Shown: positions 1 through 8,009 of the stretch, piece by piece
How the letters are laid out: each line of letters begins with the position of its first letter
Numbering within the stretch: position 1 is the stretch's first letter
Assembly (NCBI RefSeq): GCF_003201285.1
Contig: NZ_QICS01000002.1
Coordinates: forward strand, 1 to 64,000
Origin: Lachnotalea glycerini
Lineage (GTDB): Bacteria; Bacillota; Clostridia; Lachnospirales; Lachnospiraceae
Direction: 5' to 3'
Length of the DNA: 64,000 nt
Made by a program: the position numbers and the translations under genes
The notes under the pieces: generated by a model
The model's input: only the letters and a program-made list of their open reading frames with translations
What the model was told of the DNA's origin: nothing
Database searches by the model: none

Positions 1-405
1 CAGCTTTTAGACTATTATGTATGGGTGGCACAGTATGCAAATGCTTGTACGGCAACACATAGAAAAGATATGTGGCAGTATACATCAAAAGGGAATATAG
101 CAGGGATTAGTGGGAATGTAGATATTTCACATTGCTATACAGATTTTGCCAATACATCCAGTACAAATACTTTGATAACAAAGGAAACAACTATTGCAGC
201 AGATCAAAGTAACGATACTGACATATTCAAAGTAAAAGTAACAGCAGACAGTTTAAGAATAAGAAAAGGAGCAGGGACAGACTACGACCAAGTAGGAAGT
301 ATTAGAGATAAGGGAGTTTACACTATTACTAAGACTATTTCAAACTGGGGATATCTTAAAAGTGGTGCAGGTTGGATTTGCTTGGATTATACTAAAAGAA
401 TATAA
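1..405 (+). CDS. GH25-type lysozyme C-terminus with SH3 domain (5' truncated by window)
   Basis: The reading frame is open from base 1, so the start lies outside the window. The visible N-terminal part (WVAQYAN, then MWQYTS and VDISHCY) matches the end of the GH25 muramidase barrel, where the WQYTS and VD elements are typical. The last 60 or so residues (VTADSLRIRKGAGTDYDQVG to WICLDY) form a bacterial SH3 domain that would bind cell wall. Such enzymes cut the MurNAc-GlcNAc bond and are common phage endolysins. The decayed phage-type genes that follow suggest this is the lysis gene of a prophage lying to the left. Family call is fairly firm; the phage origin is inferred from context. Confidence 0.75.
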   Translation, partial: QLLDYYVWVAQYANACTATHRKDMWQYTSKGNIAGISGNVDISHCYTDFANTSSTNTLITKETTIAADQSNDTDIFKVKVTADSLRIRKGAGTDYDQVGSIRDKGVYTITKTISNWGYLKSGAGWICLDYTKRI

Positions 406-411
406 TTAATC

Positions 412-446
412 AAAAGGTTGTTATGATAAAATATAGCAGCCTTTTT
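412..446 (+). terminator. Rho-independent terminator after lysozyme
   Basis: Arms AAAAGGTTG and CAGCCTTTT pair with one G-U, followed by a short T run, 7 bases after the lysozyme stop. A second, weaker hairpin ending in a T run sits at about 488-513 (AGAGAGTC with GGCTCTCT). Confidence 0.6.
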
Positions 447-551
447 CAATTTCATAAGAAACTATAAAAATAATAATAATGGCAAACGAGAGAGTCTTAA
501 CAGGCTCTCTTTTTTGTATATAAAAATTATCGGTGAAAGGATTGATAAAAT

Positions 552-689
552 GATGTAGAAATTATTAAAAACAATAAAGAAGAAGTAACAGCGGTAAGTA
601 GTCTTGATGTAGCAGAAACATTTCAAAAAGAGCATAAGCGTGTAATAGAAGATATAAGGAGAATTGAAGATACAATTAATAGAGCATGA
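552..689 (+). pseudogene. Rha-family phage regulatory protein fragment
   Basis: An open stretch with no start codon (a TAA lies just upstream) reads EIIKNN, then VSSLDVAETFQKEHKRVIED and IRRIED before a TGA. A residue pattern of this kind (substrate or self residue, VAE, F-K-HK-VI-DIR) is typical of the N-terminus of phage Rha/pRha regulators. Downstream, around 720-790, other frames give short phage-like pieces (ERMHGHAYSTFTN). No intact reading frame joins them. I read this as a decayed prophage regulator; the domain assignment is by eye. Confidence 0.5.
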
Positions 690-1335
690 AAAAGGTATAT
701 CAAAAGACAATCACTAACAAAAGCATTTCAACAATCTACAGAAAATGAGCGTATGCATGGACATGCGTATTCTACATTTACAAATTGTATAATGAACTTA
801 AAGCAGTACAATCGATGGAAAACATGGTATGCGGGTCAGTAAACTGTGGGTGGGGGTATGACCAAGTCAAATCATTTATAGGCAGACAAATACAAAACTT
901 ATAGCAGTGTAAATTACTACTGCTACTAAAAATAGTATTGACATAATATGAAGAAACAAATAGTAATTTTATTAGCGCATTTAATTGCGAACAATAAAAA
1001 ATAATTTTCTGTCAATAAACATAATCAGATAAATAGCATATATAGAAGAAACAATATACAAAAATGCAAATAATAATCTTAATCCTACTAAAAATTTCGT
1101 ATATTGCTTAATATGACTAGAATTATAAAATAAACATTAAATTAGTTATTATTTATCAATGTTTAAGGGGAAAATCAATAAAAAGTTGTACTTGTCGAAA
1201 ATAGTCGAAGGTGGTAATATAGTACAGTGTTAATTATTTAACTACAAGATTAAATATTAAGTGCTACAAATATATTCATATATCTAATGCCTAAAAACAT
1301 AAATATGCAATTACGTATTTATGTTTGAAATTACA
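690..1335. other. Gene-poor AT-rich prophage remnant
   Basis: No coding region with a plausible start and ribosome binding site is visible. The only recognisable content is the short out-of-frame HGHAYSTFTN-like stretch near 750-780 that may belong to the broken Rha gene. The remainder is AT-rich sequence with many stops in all frames. Confidence 0.5.
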
Positions 1336-1347
1336 GAACAAGCGTTC
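1336..1347. promoter_or_regulatory. LexA/SOS-box-like palindrome
   Basis: GAAC-AAGC-GTTC matches the Gram-positive LexA box core GAAC(N4)GTTC, and the palindrome extends one base each side (A...T). It lies 35 bases before the ATG of the small gene at 1383, a suitable place for an operator. Binding by LexA is inference. Confidence 0.5.
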
Positions 1348-1382
1348 TGCAATTGATTCATAAAGAAAGTGGAGGGAAACAT

Positions 1383-1625
1383 ATGAAACATATTGAAGAA
1401 TTTATTAAAAATGGTATTACAGAGGATGAGGAATTTAAAAATCGTCTTGGTGAATTTGTCGTATCAAGATGTTCTGACGCAGTTATTGAAAGCGAAGAAT
1501 ACGAAAAATTACAATCGGAAAATTGTGATAAAGATGAACTTCTTGACATAGCTTTGCTTACTGGGTACAAAAAAGGAGTTTATGATGTTATTAAAATGTT
1601 TGCTCTTTTAATAAAAAAAATGTAG
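1383..1625 (+). CDS. Small acidic hypothetical protein (80 aa)
   Basis: A GGAGGG ribosome binding site 6 bases upstream selects the ATG at 1383 rather than the longer in-frame ATG at 1353. The 80-residue product starts MKHIEEFIKN, is rich in Glu/Asp/Lys, contains one SRCSDAVI segment and ends in a hydrophobic-basic helix (GVYDVIKMFALLIKK). I do not recognise a named function; short helical proteins of this type (DUF6809-like) are frequent in Lachnospiraceae mobile regions. The SOS-box-like palindrome just upstream suggests damage-inducible expression. It stands alone between the prophage remnant and the tRNA-Leu fragment. Confidence 0.6.
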   Translation: MKHIEEFIKNGITEDEEFKNRLGEFVVSRCSDAVIESEEYEKLQSENCDKDELLDIALLTGYKKGVYDVIKMFALLIKKM

Positions 1626-1765
1626 CCAAAAAGTGTAGCCATGATAATAAAACGTATCAATATAAAGAACAGAAAAATAATATTTAATTTAATAAATAGA
1701 ACAAATTAAAATGCTTAAACTACTCATATATTCAGTGTTTAAGCGTTTTAAACATTTTTTATTAT

Positions 1766-1818
1766 CTAGACTTAGGATCTAGTGGGAGACCGTGCAGGTT
1801 CGATTCCTGTCATCCGCA
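1766..1818 (+). other. tRNA-Leu(TAG) 3' fragment, attachment-site remnant
   Basis: The stretch begins with the anticodon arm CTAGA-CTTAGGA-TCTAG (anticodon TAG), then the variable arm, a T arm with GGTTCGATTCC, and the acceptor 3' strand ending CCGCA. The 5' half (acceptor 5' strand, D arm) is missing: the bases before it are an AT-rich run. Identity that begins exactly at the anticodon stem is what integration of an element into a tRNA gene 3' end leaves behind. It is therefore an att site, not a functional tRNA. The intact tRNA-Leu would be expected left of the window. Confidence 0.8.
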
Positions 1819-1821
1819 GTA
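1796..1821 (+). repeat. Left copy of 26-bp direct repeat (att site)
   Basis: The 26 bases starting AGGTTCGATT and ending CCGCAGTA occur identically at 5204-5229. The repeat is the T loop plus 3' acceptor end of a tRNA-Leu gene. The two copies bracket the integrase element. Confidence 0.85.
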
Positions 1822-1827
1822 ATTAAG

Positions 1828-1862
1828 ACCATTGATTTTACTATAAAGTCAGTGGTTTTTTT
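1828..1862 (+). terminator. Terminator after tRNA-Leu fragment
   Basis: ACCATTGATTTT pairs with AAAGTCAGTGGT (two G-U pairs) around a 5-base loop, followed by a run of T. It sits directly after the tRNA fragment and before the integrase gene. Confidence 0.65.
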
Positions 1863-1960
1863 ATTTCTAAAATTACTCAATTTCTTTCTATAACGTGCTA
1901 GATTATTTAGGTTTTAATAACTATTAGTACACGTTGAAATCGAAAGGAAAAGTGATTCTT

Positions 1961-2905
1961 ATGCAAAAAATCTTAATGTCACAGAGTACAAATTTAACGG
2001 TTGAAAATATGTTTTCAACTTACATTAAAAAATGTACAATCAAAAATTTATCCAACCAAACAATCAAAGGTTATACTATTAATTATCATGTATTTGAAAA
2101 GTTTATTGGTGATGACACATTAATTAGTACAGTCAATAAAAATACCATAGATGATTATATTCTGTATCTAAGAGAAAATAATCATTGCAACGATATTACG
2201 ATTAATTCCTATTTGCGTTCTATTCGAGCATTTTTATATTTCTGTATGGAAGGTGGTTATCTGGAACGATTTACAATATCTATTCCAAAAGCTGACAAGA
2301 AACTAAAGGAAACCTATACAGAAGATGAATTAAAACTACTGCTAAAGAAACCAGATATAAAAACTTGTGATTTTATAGAGTATCGTATGTGGGTATATTC
2401 AAATTATCTTCTGGCTACTGGGAACAGAATATCATCTGTATTAAATTTACAGATTAAGGACTTTGATTTTAAAAACAATCTTATCTATGTCAATAAGACC
2501 AAGAACAGAAAATCACAGATTATTCCTATGGGAAGAACTATAGCAAGTATTCTACAAGAGTATTTGAAGTATAGGGGCAGTGAATTAGATGATTATGTAT
2601 TTTGTACTGTAACAGGGGATAAAGCATCTATAAGAGGATATCAGGATGCTCTATCTGATTATAACCATGCAAGAGGAGTTGTAAAAACATCTGCCCACTT
2701 ATACAGACATACATTTGCGAAACAATGGATTCTAAATGGTGGTGATATATTTAGGCTACAAAAGATGTTAGGACATTCAGATTTGACAGTGGTAAAAGAA
2801 TATGTACAAATGTTTGGAAATGACCTAGCGAAAGATTTTGAGAAATTTAATCCTTTGGATCAGTTAGGAATAAATCAAGTAAAAGATAGGATTAGAATGA
2901 AATAG
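1961..2905 (+). CDS. Tyrosine recombinase / integrase
   Basis: Site-specific recombinase of the XerC/D-like integrase class, 314 aa. The N-terminal SAM-like core-binding domain spans about residues 15-105 and the catalytic domain the rest. Catalytic residues visible are R156 (GNRISSVLNL), H246 and R249 (HLYRHTF), H272 (LGHSD) and the nucleophile Y281 (VKEYVQMF). I place the start at ATG 1961, after a GAAAGGAAAAG site, rather than the in-frame TTG at 1934. It lies 140 bases right of a tRNA-Leu att fragment, the usual place for an integrase whose attP overlaps its gene. It probably mobilises the 1.8-5.2 kb element. Confidence 0.9.
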   Translation: MQKILMSQSTNLTVENMFSTYIKKCTIKNLSNQTIKGYTINYHVFEKFIGDDTLISTVNKNTIDDYILYLRENNHCNDITINSYLRSIRAFLYFCMEGGYLERFTISIPKADKKLKETYTEDELKLLLKKPDIKTCDFIEYRMWVYSNYLLATGNRISSVLNLQIKDFDFKNNLIYVNKTKNRKSQIIPMGRTIASILQEYLKYRGSELDDYVFCTVTGDKASIRGYQDALSDYNHARGVVKTSAHLYRHTFAKQWILNGGDIFRLQKMLGHSDLTVVKEYVQMFGNDLAKDFEKFNPLDQLGINQVKDRIRMK

Positions 2906-2925
2906 TATATACTTTTAATCTTAAG

Positions 2926-3115
2926 AAGGATATAGGAGAAGTATATAGCAATATAAAATAATACTTTTATTTATATTATTATAATGTGTCTATATATGTG
3001 CTTTTTCAATACCTATATCCTTATATTCGGTTCAAAATGATATTTAGGTATAAGTTTAGCCTAAATAAAAAATAAGCCTAAATGGGGCTAATATGGTAAA
3101 GAAAATAGGCTAAGT
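2926..3115. repeat. Repeat cluster: inverted repeat and iteron-like AGCCTAAAT motifs
   Basis: An 11-bp inverted repeat (AAGGATATAGG at 2926-2936 and its complement at 3012-3022) is followed by two direct copies of AGCCTAAAT within about 25 bases (near 3058 and 3075), a GGGGCTAAT variant, and TAGGCTAAG in the opposite orientation near 3107. This layout, non-coding and upstream of a P-loop gene in a small element, recalls plasmid or satellite replication origins. The origin role is inference. Confidence 0.4.
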
Positions 3116-3438
3116 ATATTTGACATGAAAATAAAAAAATAATTTTAAAATAATGAGAAAAAACGAGTAAAACGGAGAAAAAAAGAGATGTAGTTAGAAC
3201 ACATGAGGAATACTAAGGATAAAAGTATATTAAGATTAAATATGAACCAATTAGGCGAAATTAGGATTTGACAATCAAAAACAAGTATAGTACTATATAG
3301 AACAGGTGGCAACTATAGCAGTAGCGACCGCTATTTTGCGTACTATTCACATAGAGCCATACTTATTTAAGAAAGGTAGGTAAAATACCATGAAAACCTA
3401 AGTTATTAGTTCGTTTTTTAAAGTTTTTTCAAGTAAGA

Positions 3439-3518
3439 TTTTTATAATTCCTTTGGTGTCTCACCACCGAAAAATTATAAAAAAAAAGGTGTGAGTAGCA
3501 AGAACTTGCTAGCTTCAC
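3439..3518 (+). other. Two strong hairpins in 0.8-kb non-coding stretch
   Basis: The first hairpin (about 3439-3485) pairs TTTTTATAATT plus TTTGGTG with CACCGAAA plus AATTATAAAAA. The second (3491-3518) has perfect TAGCAAG/CTTGCTA arms with a two-base loop and extra GTGA/TTCAC pairing. They could form a structured RNA or single-strand origin. The rest of 3116-3750 shows no gene. Confidence 0.4.
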
Positions 3519-3750
3519 ATAATTAATATTTAGTTTTTGTCCTATTAATTAGCCTTCAAAAGGGCAGATGGACACATAAGGTTATAACTGCTTGATACCA
3601 TTATATCATAAAAAAATAAAAATGCAACTTTTTTTTTGATAGGTCTAATAATCTTATGAAAATCCCCAAAAAATTAATAAATTTAGTTAAAGTAAGGACT
3701 TGTCCTTCCTCTCTTTTGTTGTGCGCCATCGACACAAAGGAGATTGATTA

Positions 3751-4989
3751 TTGATTAATATAATTGACAAAATAATGGGTGGTGGAAAGTCTACTCATAT
3801 TATTAACAAAATTAACGATGAGATACAAGCAGATGGGTGGAATAATGTAAAATACCTAATTTGTGTACCTTTACTGACCGAAGTTGAGAGATACAGAAAC
3901 TCAATAAAAGGGATCTATATTTATGATCCACAGATGAGAGGAAGTAAAACAATCGACTTCAGGAGATTAATCAGTGAGCAGAAAAACATCGTTACCACTC
4001 ATGCTTTAATATCCAAAATAGATTCAGAAACTTTAGATTTGTTATATGCTTCTAACTATAAGCTTGTAATTGATGAGTGCCTAGATGCAGTCCATGAATA
4101 TAAAAGTATATCATTAAAAGACTGGGAAATCTTGCAAGAGAAATTTATTACCATTAATGATAAAGGTTTTTTGGAATGGAACGATAGCGAAGAAGAATAC
4201 GACGGAATATTTCAAGAAATCAAAAAATTATGTGAAATTAATTCTCTAATGGATGTACCAAATTATCAATCCAATAAGAAAAAATTGTTAATGTGGAACT
4301 TTACAACAACATTTTTTGAAGCATTTCAAGAGTGCTACATACTAACATATGGTTGGAATGGAAGTTATTTCAAAGCCTATTTTGATTTGCATAAAATAGC
4401 ATATAACCACTTAACAATTAAAAATGATATGTCAGAGCCTTACAGTGTAATAGCTGATAAGCAAGACAGAAAAGACTTGAAACAATTAATAAATATATAT
4501 GAAGGAGATTTGAACCGAATAGGAGATAAGATAAGAGGTAATAAATCAAATCCCCTATCCTCAACATGGTACACAAGACAAATTACTGGAGATAAATTGC
4601 TATTAAACCAATTAAAAAATAATACATATAATTATTTTAGAAATGTAGTAAAAACACCTAGTAAATTGAATATGTGGACTTGCTATATAAAGGCTAAAAA
4701 ATACTTAAGTGGAGATGGATACGCAAAAGGCTTTTTGTCATGGACTATGAAAGCTACAAATGAGTACAAGCACAAGACAACATTAGCATACCTTGACAAC
4801 CTATTTCTACACCAGCAGTTAATCTCATTCTTTAAGTACCATAAAATAGAGATTGACGCAGAGCAATATGCTACGAATGAACTTATGCAATGGGTTTGGC
4901 GTTCTGCTATTAGGGATAAAAAGGAAATTAATATATATATTCCTAGTACAAGAATGAGAAGCCTATTAAATGATTTTATTAATGTATAA
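3751..4989 (+). CDS. P-loop protein, possible SF2-type helicase of the integrated element
   Basis: 412 aa. A Walker A-like MGGGKST lies at residues 9-15 and a Walker B/DEAD-like VIDECLD with D108 and E109. The early part (LICVPLLTEVERY, VTTHALISK) fits helicase motifs Ia and II order. The C-terminal half (GFLSWTMKATNEY, NELMQWVWRSAIRD) resembles the final part of phage or plasmid replication helicases, but I cannot name a family. The start is the TTG at 3751, eight bases after AAAGGAGA; no better ATG precedes the Walker motif. It is the only other gene of the int-bearing element, so a replication role is plausible. Function is inference. Confidence 0.55.
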   Translation: MINIIDKIMGGGKSTHIINKINDEIQADGWNNVKYLICVPLLTEVERYRNSIKGIYIYDPQMRGSKTIDFRRLISEQKNIVTTHALISKIDSETLDLLYASNYKLVIDECLDAVHEYKSISLKDWEILQEKFITINDKGFLEWNDSEEEYDGIFQEIKKLCEINSLMDVPNYQSNKKKLLMWNFTTTFFEAFQECYILTYGWNGSYFKAYFDLHKIAYNHLTIKNDMSEPYSVIADKQDRKDLKQLINIYEGDLNRIGDKIRGNKSNPLSSTWYTRQITGDKLLLNQLKNNTYNYFRNVVKTPSKLNMWTCYIKAKKYLSGDGYAKGFLSWTMKATNEYKHKTTLAYLDNLFLHQQLISFFKYHKIEIDAEQYATNELMQWVWRSAIRDKKEINIYIPSTRMRSLLNDFINV

Positions 4990-5203
4990 TACTATACTTC
5001 TATATTAGAGAGAAAAAACGCTCAAATATTAATTACTTCTTTTCTTTTAGAAGATAAAAAACATATAGATAATAAATTAAAAATGTCTGAATGAATTGAA
5101 TAATAATATGAAATAGATAATTTTGTTTGAGAACACTTTTGAGAACATTTCATAGATGAAGTTCTGAATGCCCTTTCTTTATAGTGTTTTTAGACGCATG
5201 ATA
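4990..5203. other. Non-coding right flank of the element
   Basis: AT-rich, no plausible reading frame with a ribosome binding site. It ends at the second att repeat. The T arm here is not base paired on its 5' side (ATAAGG against CCTGTC), so this copy is not a functional tRNA either. Confidence 0.5.
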
Positions 5204-5229
5204 AGGTTCGATTCCTGTCATCCGCAGTA
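5204..5229 (+). repeat. Right copy of 26-bp direct repeat (att site)
   Basis: Identical to 1796-1821. It marks the right end of the integrated element; what follows (a terminator-like hairpin and then the biosynthetic locus) is probably the original downstream side of the tRNA-Leu gene. Confidence 0.85.
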
Positions 5230-5234
5230 CTAAG

Positions 5235-5274
5235 GGTTTCAAGACTTTGAAAAAGGTTTTGAGGCTCTTTTTTT
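5235..5274 (+). terminator. Terminator-like hairpin right of att
   Basis: GTTTCAAGACTTT pairs imperfectly with AAGGTTTTGAGGC (several G-U pairs) and is followed by a T8 tract. It is likely the old terminator of the tRNA-Leu transcript. Confidence 0.5.
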
Positions 5275-5465
5275 GTGCTTACTACTGCAATCACTACTGC
5301 AATGCTGAAAAATAAAAGAAGTCGGCTTAAAGACAAACTCGTTTACAAAACGGGAAGCTGGCTTTGCATTTTACCGCCGGTCCGACATAACTATTAAAAT
5401 AAACTGACTATTTGTGCTGTCATATTGGCTAATTATGCGTTTGATATGTAAAATATTGTAAAAAT

Positions 5466-5500
5466 GTGATAAAAGTATGATAAAAGTATACTATACTTTT
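5466..5500. promoter_or_regulatory. Candidate operator: AAAAGTAT repeats and palindrome
   Basis: AAAAGTAT occurs as a direct repeat (near 5470 and at 5482-5489), and the second copy forms a perfect 8-bp inverted repeat with ATACTTTT at 5493-5500, spacer ACT. It lies about 210 bases before the first gene of the biosynthetic locus in a 440-base gene-free stretch (5275-5713) with no other recognised feature. A regulatory role is inference. Confidence 0.4.
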
Positions 5501-5713
5501 AAATATGATTGTGTCCTATTACAGTTTCTTTATTTTGTGAGAATTTGGTATTTTTAAACAAGCAAATAGATGGACATCTTGATTAAGTTGCATGACTAGA
5601 CATGTTTTCTGGCAAAACCGCTTTTTTTATTTCCTTATTAATTTCCATACATTAGTATTTTTAAACAAAGTTGTTTATTATAAATATACAAAACTATTGG
5701 AGGCATGAGTGTA

Positions 5714-6664
5714 ATGCAAAGTTGTGATTCATATATAACATCAAAATTATTAAAAAATAGAACAAATTTAGATATCATACTATCACATGGTCTATCCAAT
5801 CGTGTTTATATTGCAAAGTATGCAGGGGAAAATGTATATGCTTTGAATGGAAGAGGCTTTCTACAATATTCTGAATTATTGAATAAAATTAATGTAGGTT
5901 TTAAAAGATTAAGTTTAGAAGAATTATTTCTTATGAAGAAAGAGATAAAAAATGTAAGGCTAATAATTTCGATTCCTACTAGCTTTCTAGATAGAATTGA
6001 TAATATAAAGGAAAATGTCACACAAATTGGATTAATATATTCGATTTATATTATTAATGAGATTGATGAAGATAAGGTAATGTTATCTACTAGAGCAAGT
6101 GAAATCGAAGTAAAATATAGAATGATAACAAAAGAAAAGTTGGAAAAATTAGCAAGAGTAAAAATGGCATTTGAAGAAGAGCCATTTCATATTATCAAAA
6201 TAGAAGAAGAACGAGATTTTGAGAGAAGTAATGTTATCAAAAATCTTGAGAATAGTATGAAAGATTGTATAGATAATAGAAATGAGGAACATAGTAAATA
6301 TAAAATTATATCTGGGGAAAATGTTTATAATGAAATATTGGAGATATTAAAAAAATTCGATTCTTGTAATACAGTAGTAAAGATGTTGATGATACAGTCT
6401 TTATGTGGTGGAAGTATGTTTTTTCATCGGAGAGAATTTGGACAAGCAATTTATGATTTTATAGGTAATGAAGGAAAAGAATGGAGTGTTTTATTAAAAA
6501 AATCTGGCAACAAATGGAGAGCAATTGGAAGACAATGTTTGACAAGTATGCAGGAAAATAAATCATTAGATATTCAAAAAATTGAAATACTAATTAAAGA
6601 AATTAAAGATATAGAAATATATACTTTTAATAATATAAAACAACAGATACCCAAATTATACTAA
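5714..6664 (+). CDS. Unrecognised protein at head of peptide/polyketide locus
   Basis: 316 aa, soluble. I place the start at ATG 5714: the in-frame ATG at 5705 touches the GGAGG site. No family is certain. The layout faintly recalls BtrH/DUF4872-type acyl-transfer proteins: an early Cys (SCDSY), a GRGF segment near residue 45, a central stretch (RLIISIPTSF to EIDEDKVMLSTRASE) and a C-terminal CGGSMFFHRREFGQAIYDF segment. BtrH moves an acyl group from a carrier protein to an amine, a job this locus needs, but the resemblance is by eye and weak. It is 15 bases upstream of the radical SAM gene and surely cotranscribed. Residues 150-200 are very charged and helical. Confidence 0.35.
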   Translation: MQSCDSYITSKLLKNRTNLDIILSHGLSNRVYIAKYAGENVYALNGRGFLQYSELLNKINVGFKRLSLEELFLMKKEIKNVRLIISIPTSFLDRIDNIKENVTQIGLIYSIYIINEIDEDKVMLSTRASEIEVKYRMITKEKLEKLARVKMAFEEEPFHIIKIEEERDFERSNVIKNLENSMKDCIDNRNEEHSKYKIISGENVYNEILEILKKFDSCNTVVKMLMIQSLCGGSMFFHRREFGQAIYDFIGNEGKEWSVLLKKSGNKWRAIGRQCLTSMQENKSLDIQKIEILIKEIKDIEIYTFNNIKQQIPKLY

Positions 6665-6679
6665 AGGAGAAGTTTAAAT

Positions 6680-7996
6680 ATGCTTATAGAAGTTGATAAA
6701 GATATTTGGTTTGACAATGAGAAGGTCTTCATTATTTTAGGAAATGATAATAAGAATAAATATGCTGAAAATTATAATGATTATCCTGTAATAAAAGAAA
6801 AGAAAAATAAAAACTGGTATCCAACTCTAGTTTTTTTGGCGTCAATAAGATGCAATTTACAATGCAAATACTGTTTTGCTCATGATGGTACCTATGATAT
6901 TGATGATGAGAAAACAAAGATTGGTTTTGAAGAATTTAAAAAAACATTTGATTACTTTTATAATACATATGGACATATTAATGCAATTAGTTTTTTTGGT
7001 GGAGAGCCAATGATTGATTATAAAGAAATCGAGAAATTTTGTGCTTATTTATTCGATAATTATAATAAAGATGAACGACCGCTTCTTGGAATTAATTCAA
7101 ATGGAACGATTATGAATGAAGAAATTAAAAATATGATTGCTAAGTATGGAATTAATTTTGGAACTAGTTTGGATGGAATTAAAATACATAATGACATACA
7201 GAGAATTGGAAAAGGAATTAATAGCGTCTATGATAAAGTGAAACATACATTAAACTACCTAAGTGATATTCCGATAAATAAAGTGGTCCAATTTACAGTA
7301 TCTAGGGTTCAAATTGAGAATTATCAGAAAGGTGACTACCATAAGTGGATGCAAGAAATCGGAAATATGGGAGTTCATTTTACGGAAATTGTGCCTGTAT
7401 CAACAGAAGATAAAAGGTTTAAAATAGATTTAGAGAATTTTGAAATCCGTAAGAATTTTGAAATTCTTTGTGAAGATATTTTTGATTATACAATTTCCAA
7501 AATAAGTGATGATGAAAATAGTATGATGAATTGCCCGAGAACTGTAATTGGCATTCTTGTTAGGATTATGAGAAGAGAATATCAGAATGATTGTTCAGCT
7601 GGGCGTTCCTTTTCAATTACACCACAAGGCTATATTTTTCCTTGTCATTCATTTGCATTGGATAAACGGTATGGAGTAAATTTTGATAACGATTTTAGTA
7701 GTTCACATATTGATAATAATGAACATTTTCAAAAAGTTAAGAATGCAAGTAGAGAAGATATTGAAAAATGTAAAACTTGTATTGGAGCAAAAATTTGTCC
7801 TTTTTACTGTAGAGGCTTAAGCTACTCTATGCATAATAATATGCAAGAAGTACTAAATGAAAGATGCTTTATGATGGACATTTTAGTTCGAAAGTGTATT
7901 TGTTATTTAGTGGGAGAAGAATTTAAAACCAAGCGCAAGACGGTTGTATCTAATTTGGTAAAGTATCATCAAGTTATGGAATTGTATAAGGGTTAG
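6680..7996 (+). CDS. Radical SAM/SPASM peptide-modifying enzyme
   Basis: 438 aa. The radical SAM cluster motif is C58-NLQ-C62-KY-C65, followed by a GGEPM SAM-binding motif (SFFGGEPMIDY). The C-terminal SPASM domain shows C305, C322 (IFPCHSF), C364-KT-C367, C373 and C377 (ICPFYC), plus a later ERCFMM Cys, enough for auxiliary Fe-S clusters. Enzymes of this type install thioether, C-C or epimerised residues on ribosomal peptides, or mature other proteins. The peptide genes 1.2 kb downstream make a precursor with Cys-rich core the likely substrate. Ribosome binding site AAAGGAGA. The exact reaction cannot be told from sequence alone. Confidence 0.85.
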   Translation: MLIEVDKDIWFDNEKVFIILGNDNKNKYAENYNDYPVIKEKKNKNWYPTLVFLASIRCNLQCKYCFAHDGTYDIDDEKTKIGFEEFKKTFDYFYNTYGHINAISFFGGEPMIDYKEIEKFCAYLFDNYNKDERPLLGINSNGTIMNEEIKNMIAKYGINFGTSLDGIKIHNDIQRIGKGINSVYDKVKHTLNYLSDIPINKVVQFTVSRVQIENYQKGDYHKWMQEIGNMGVHFTEIVPVSTEDKRFKIDLENFEIRKNFEILCEDIFDYTISKISDDENSMMNCPRTVIGILVRIMRREYQNDCSAGRSFSITPQGYIFPCHSFALDKRYGVNFDNDFSSSHIDNNEHFQKVKNASREDIEKCKTCIGAKICPFYCRGLSYSMHNNMQEVLNERCFMMDILVRKCICYLVGEEFKTKRKTVVSNLVKYHQVMELYKG

Positions 7997-8009
7997 GGGA
8001 AAAAATTAA

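Noticed and set aside
1766-1818. Functional tRNA gene
   Set aside because: Only the anticodon, variable and T arms and the 3' end are present; the 5' half is missing, so it is an attachment-site remnant.
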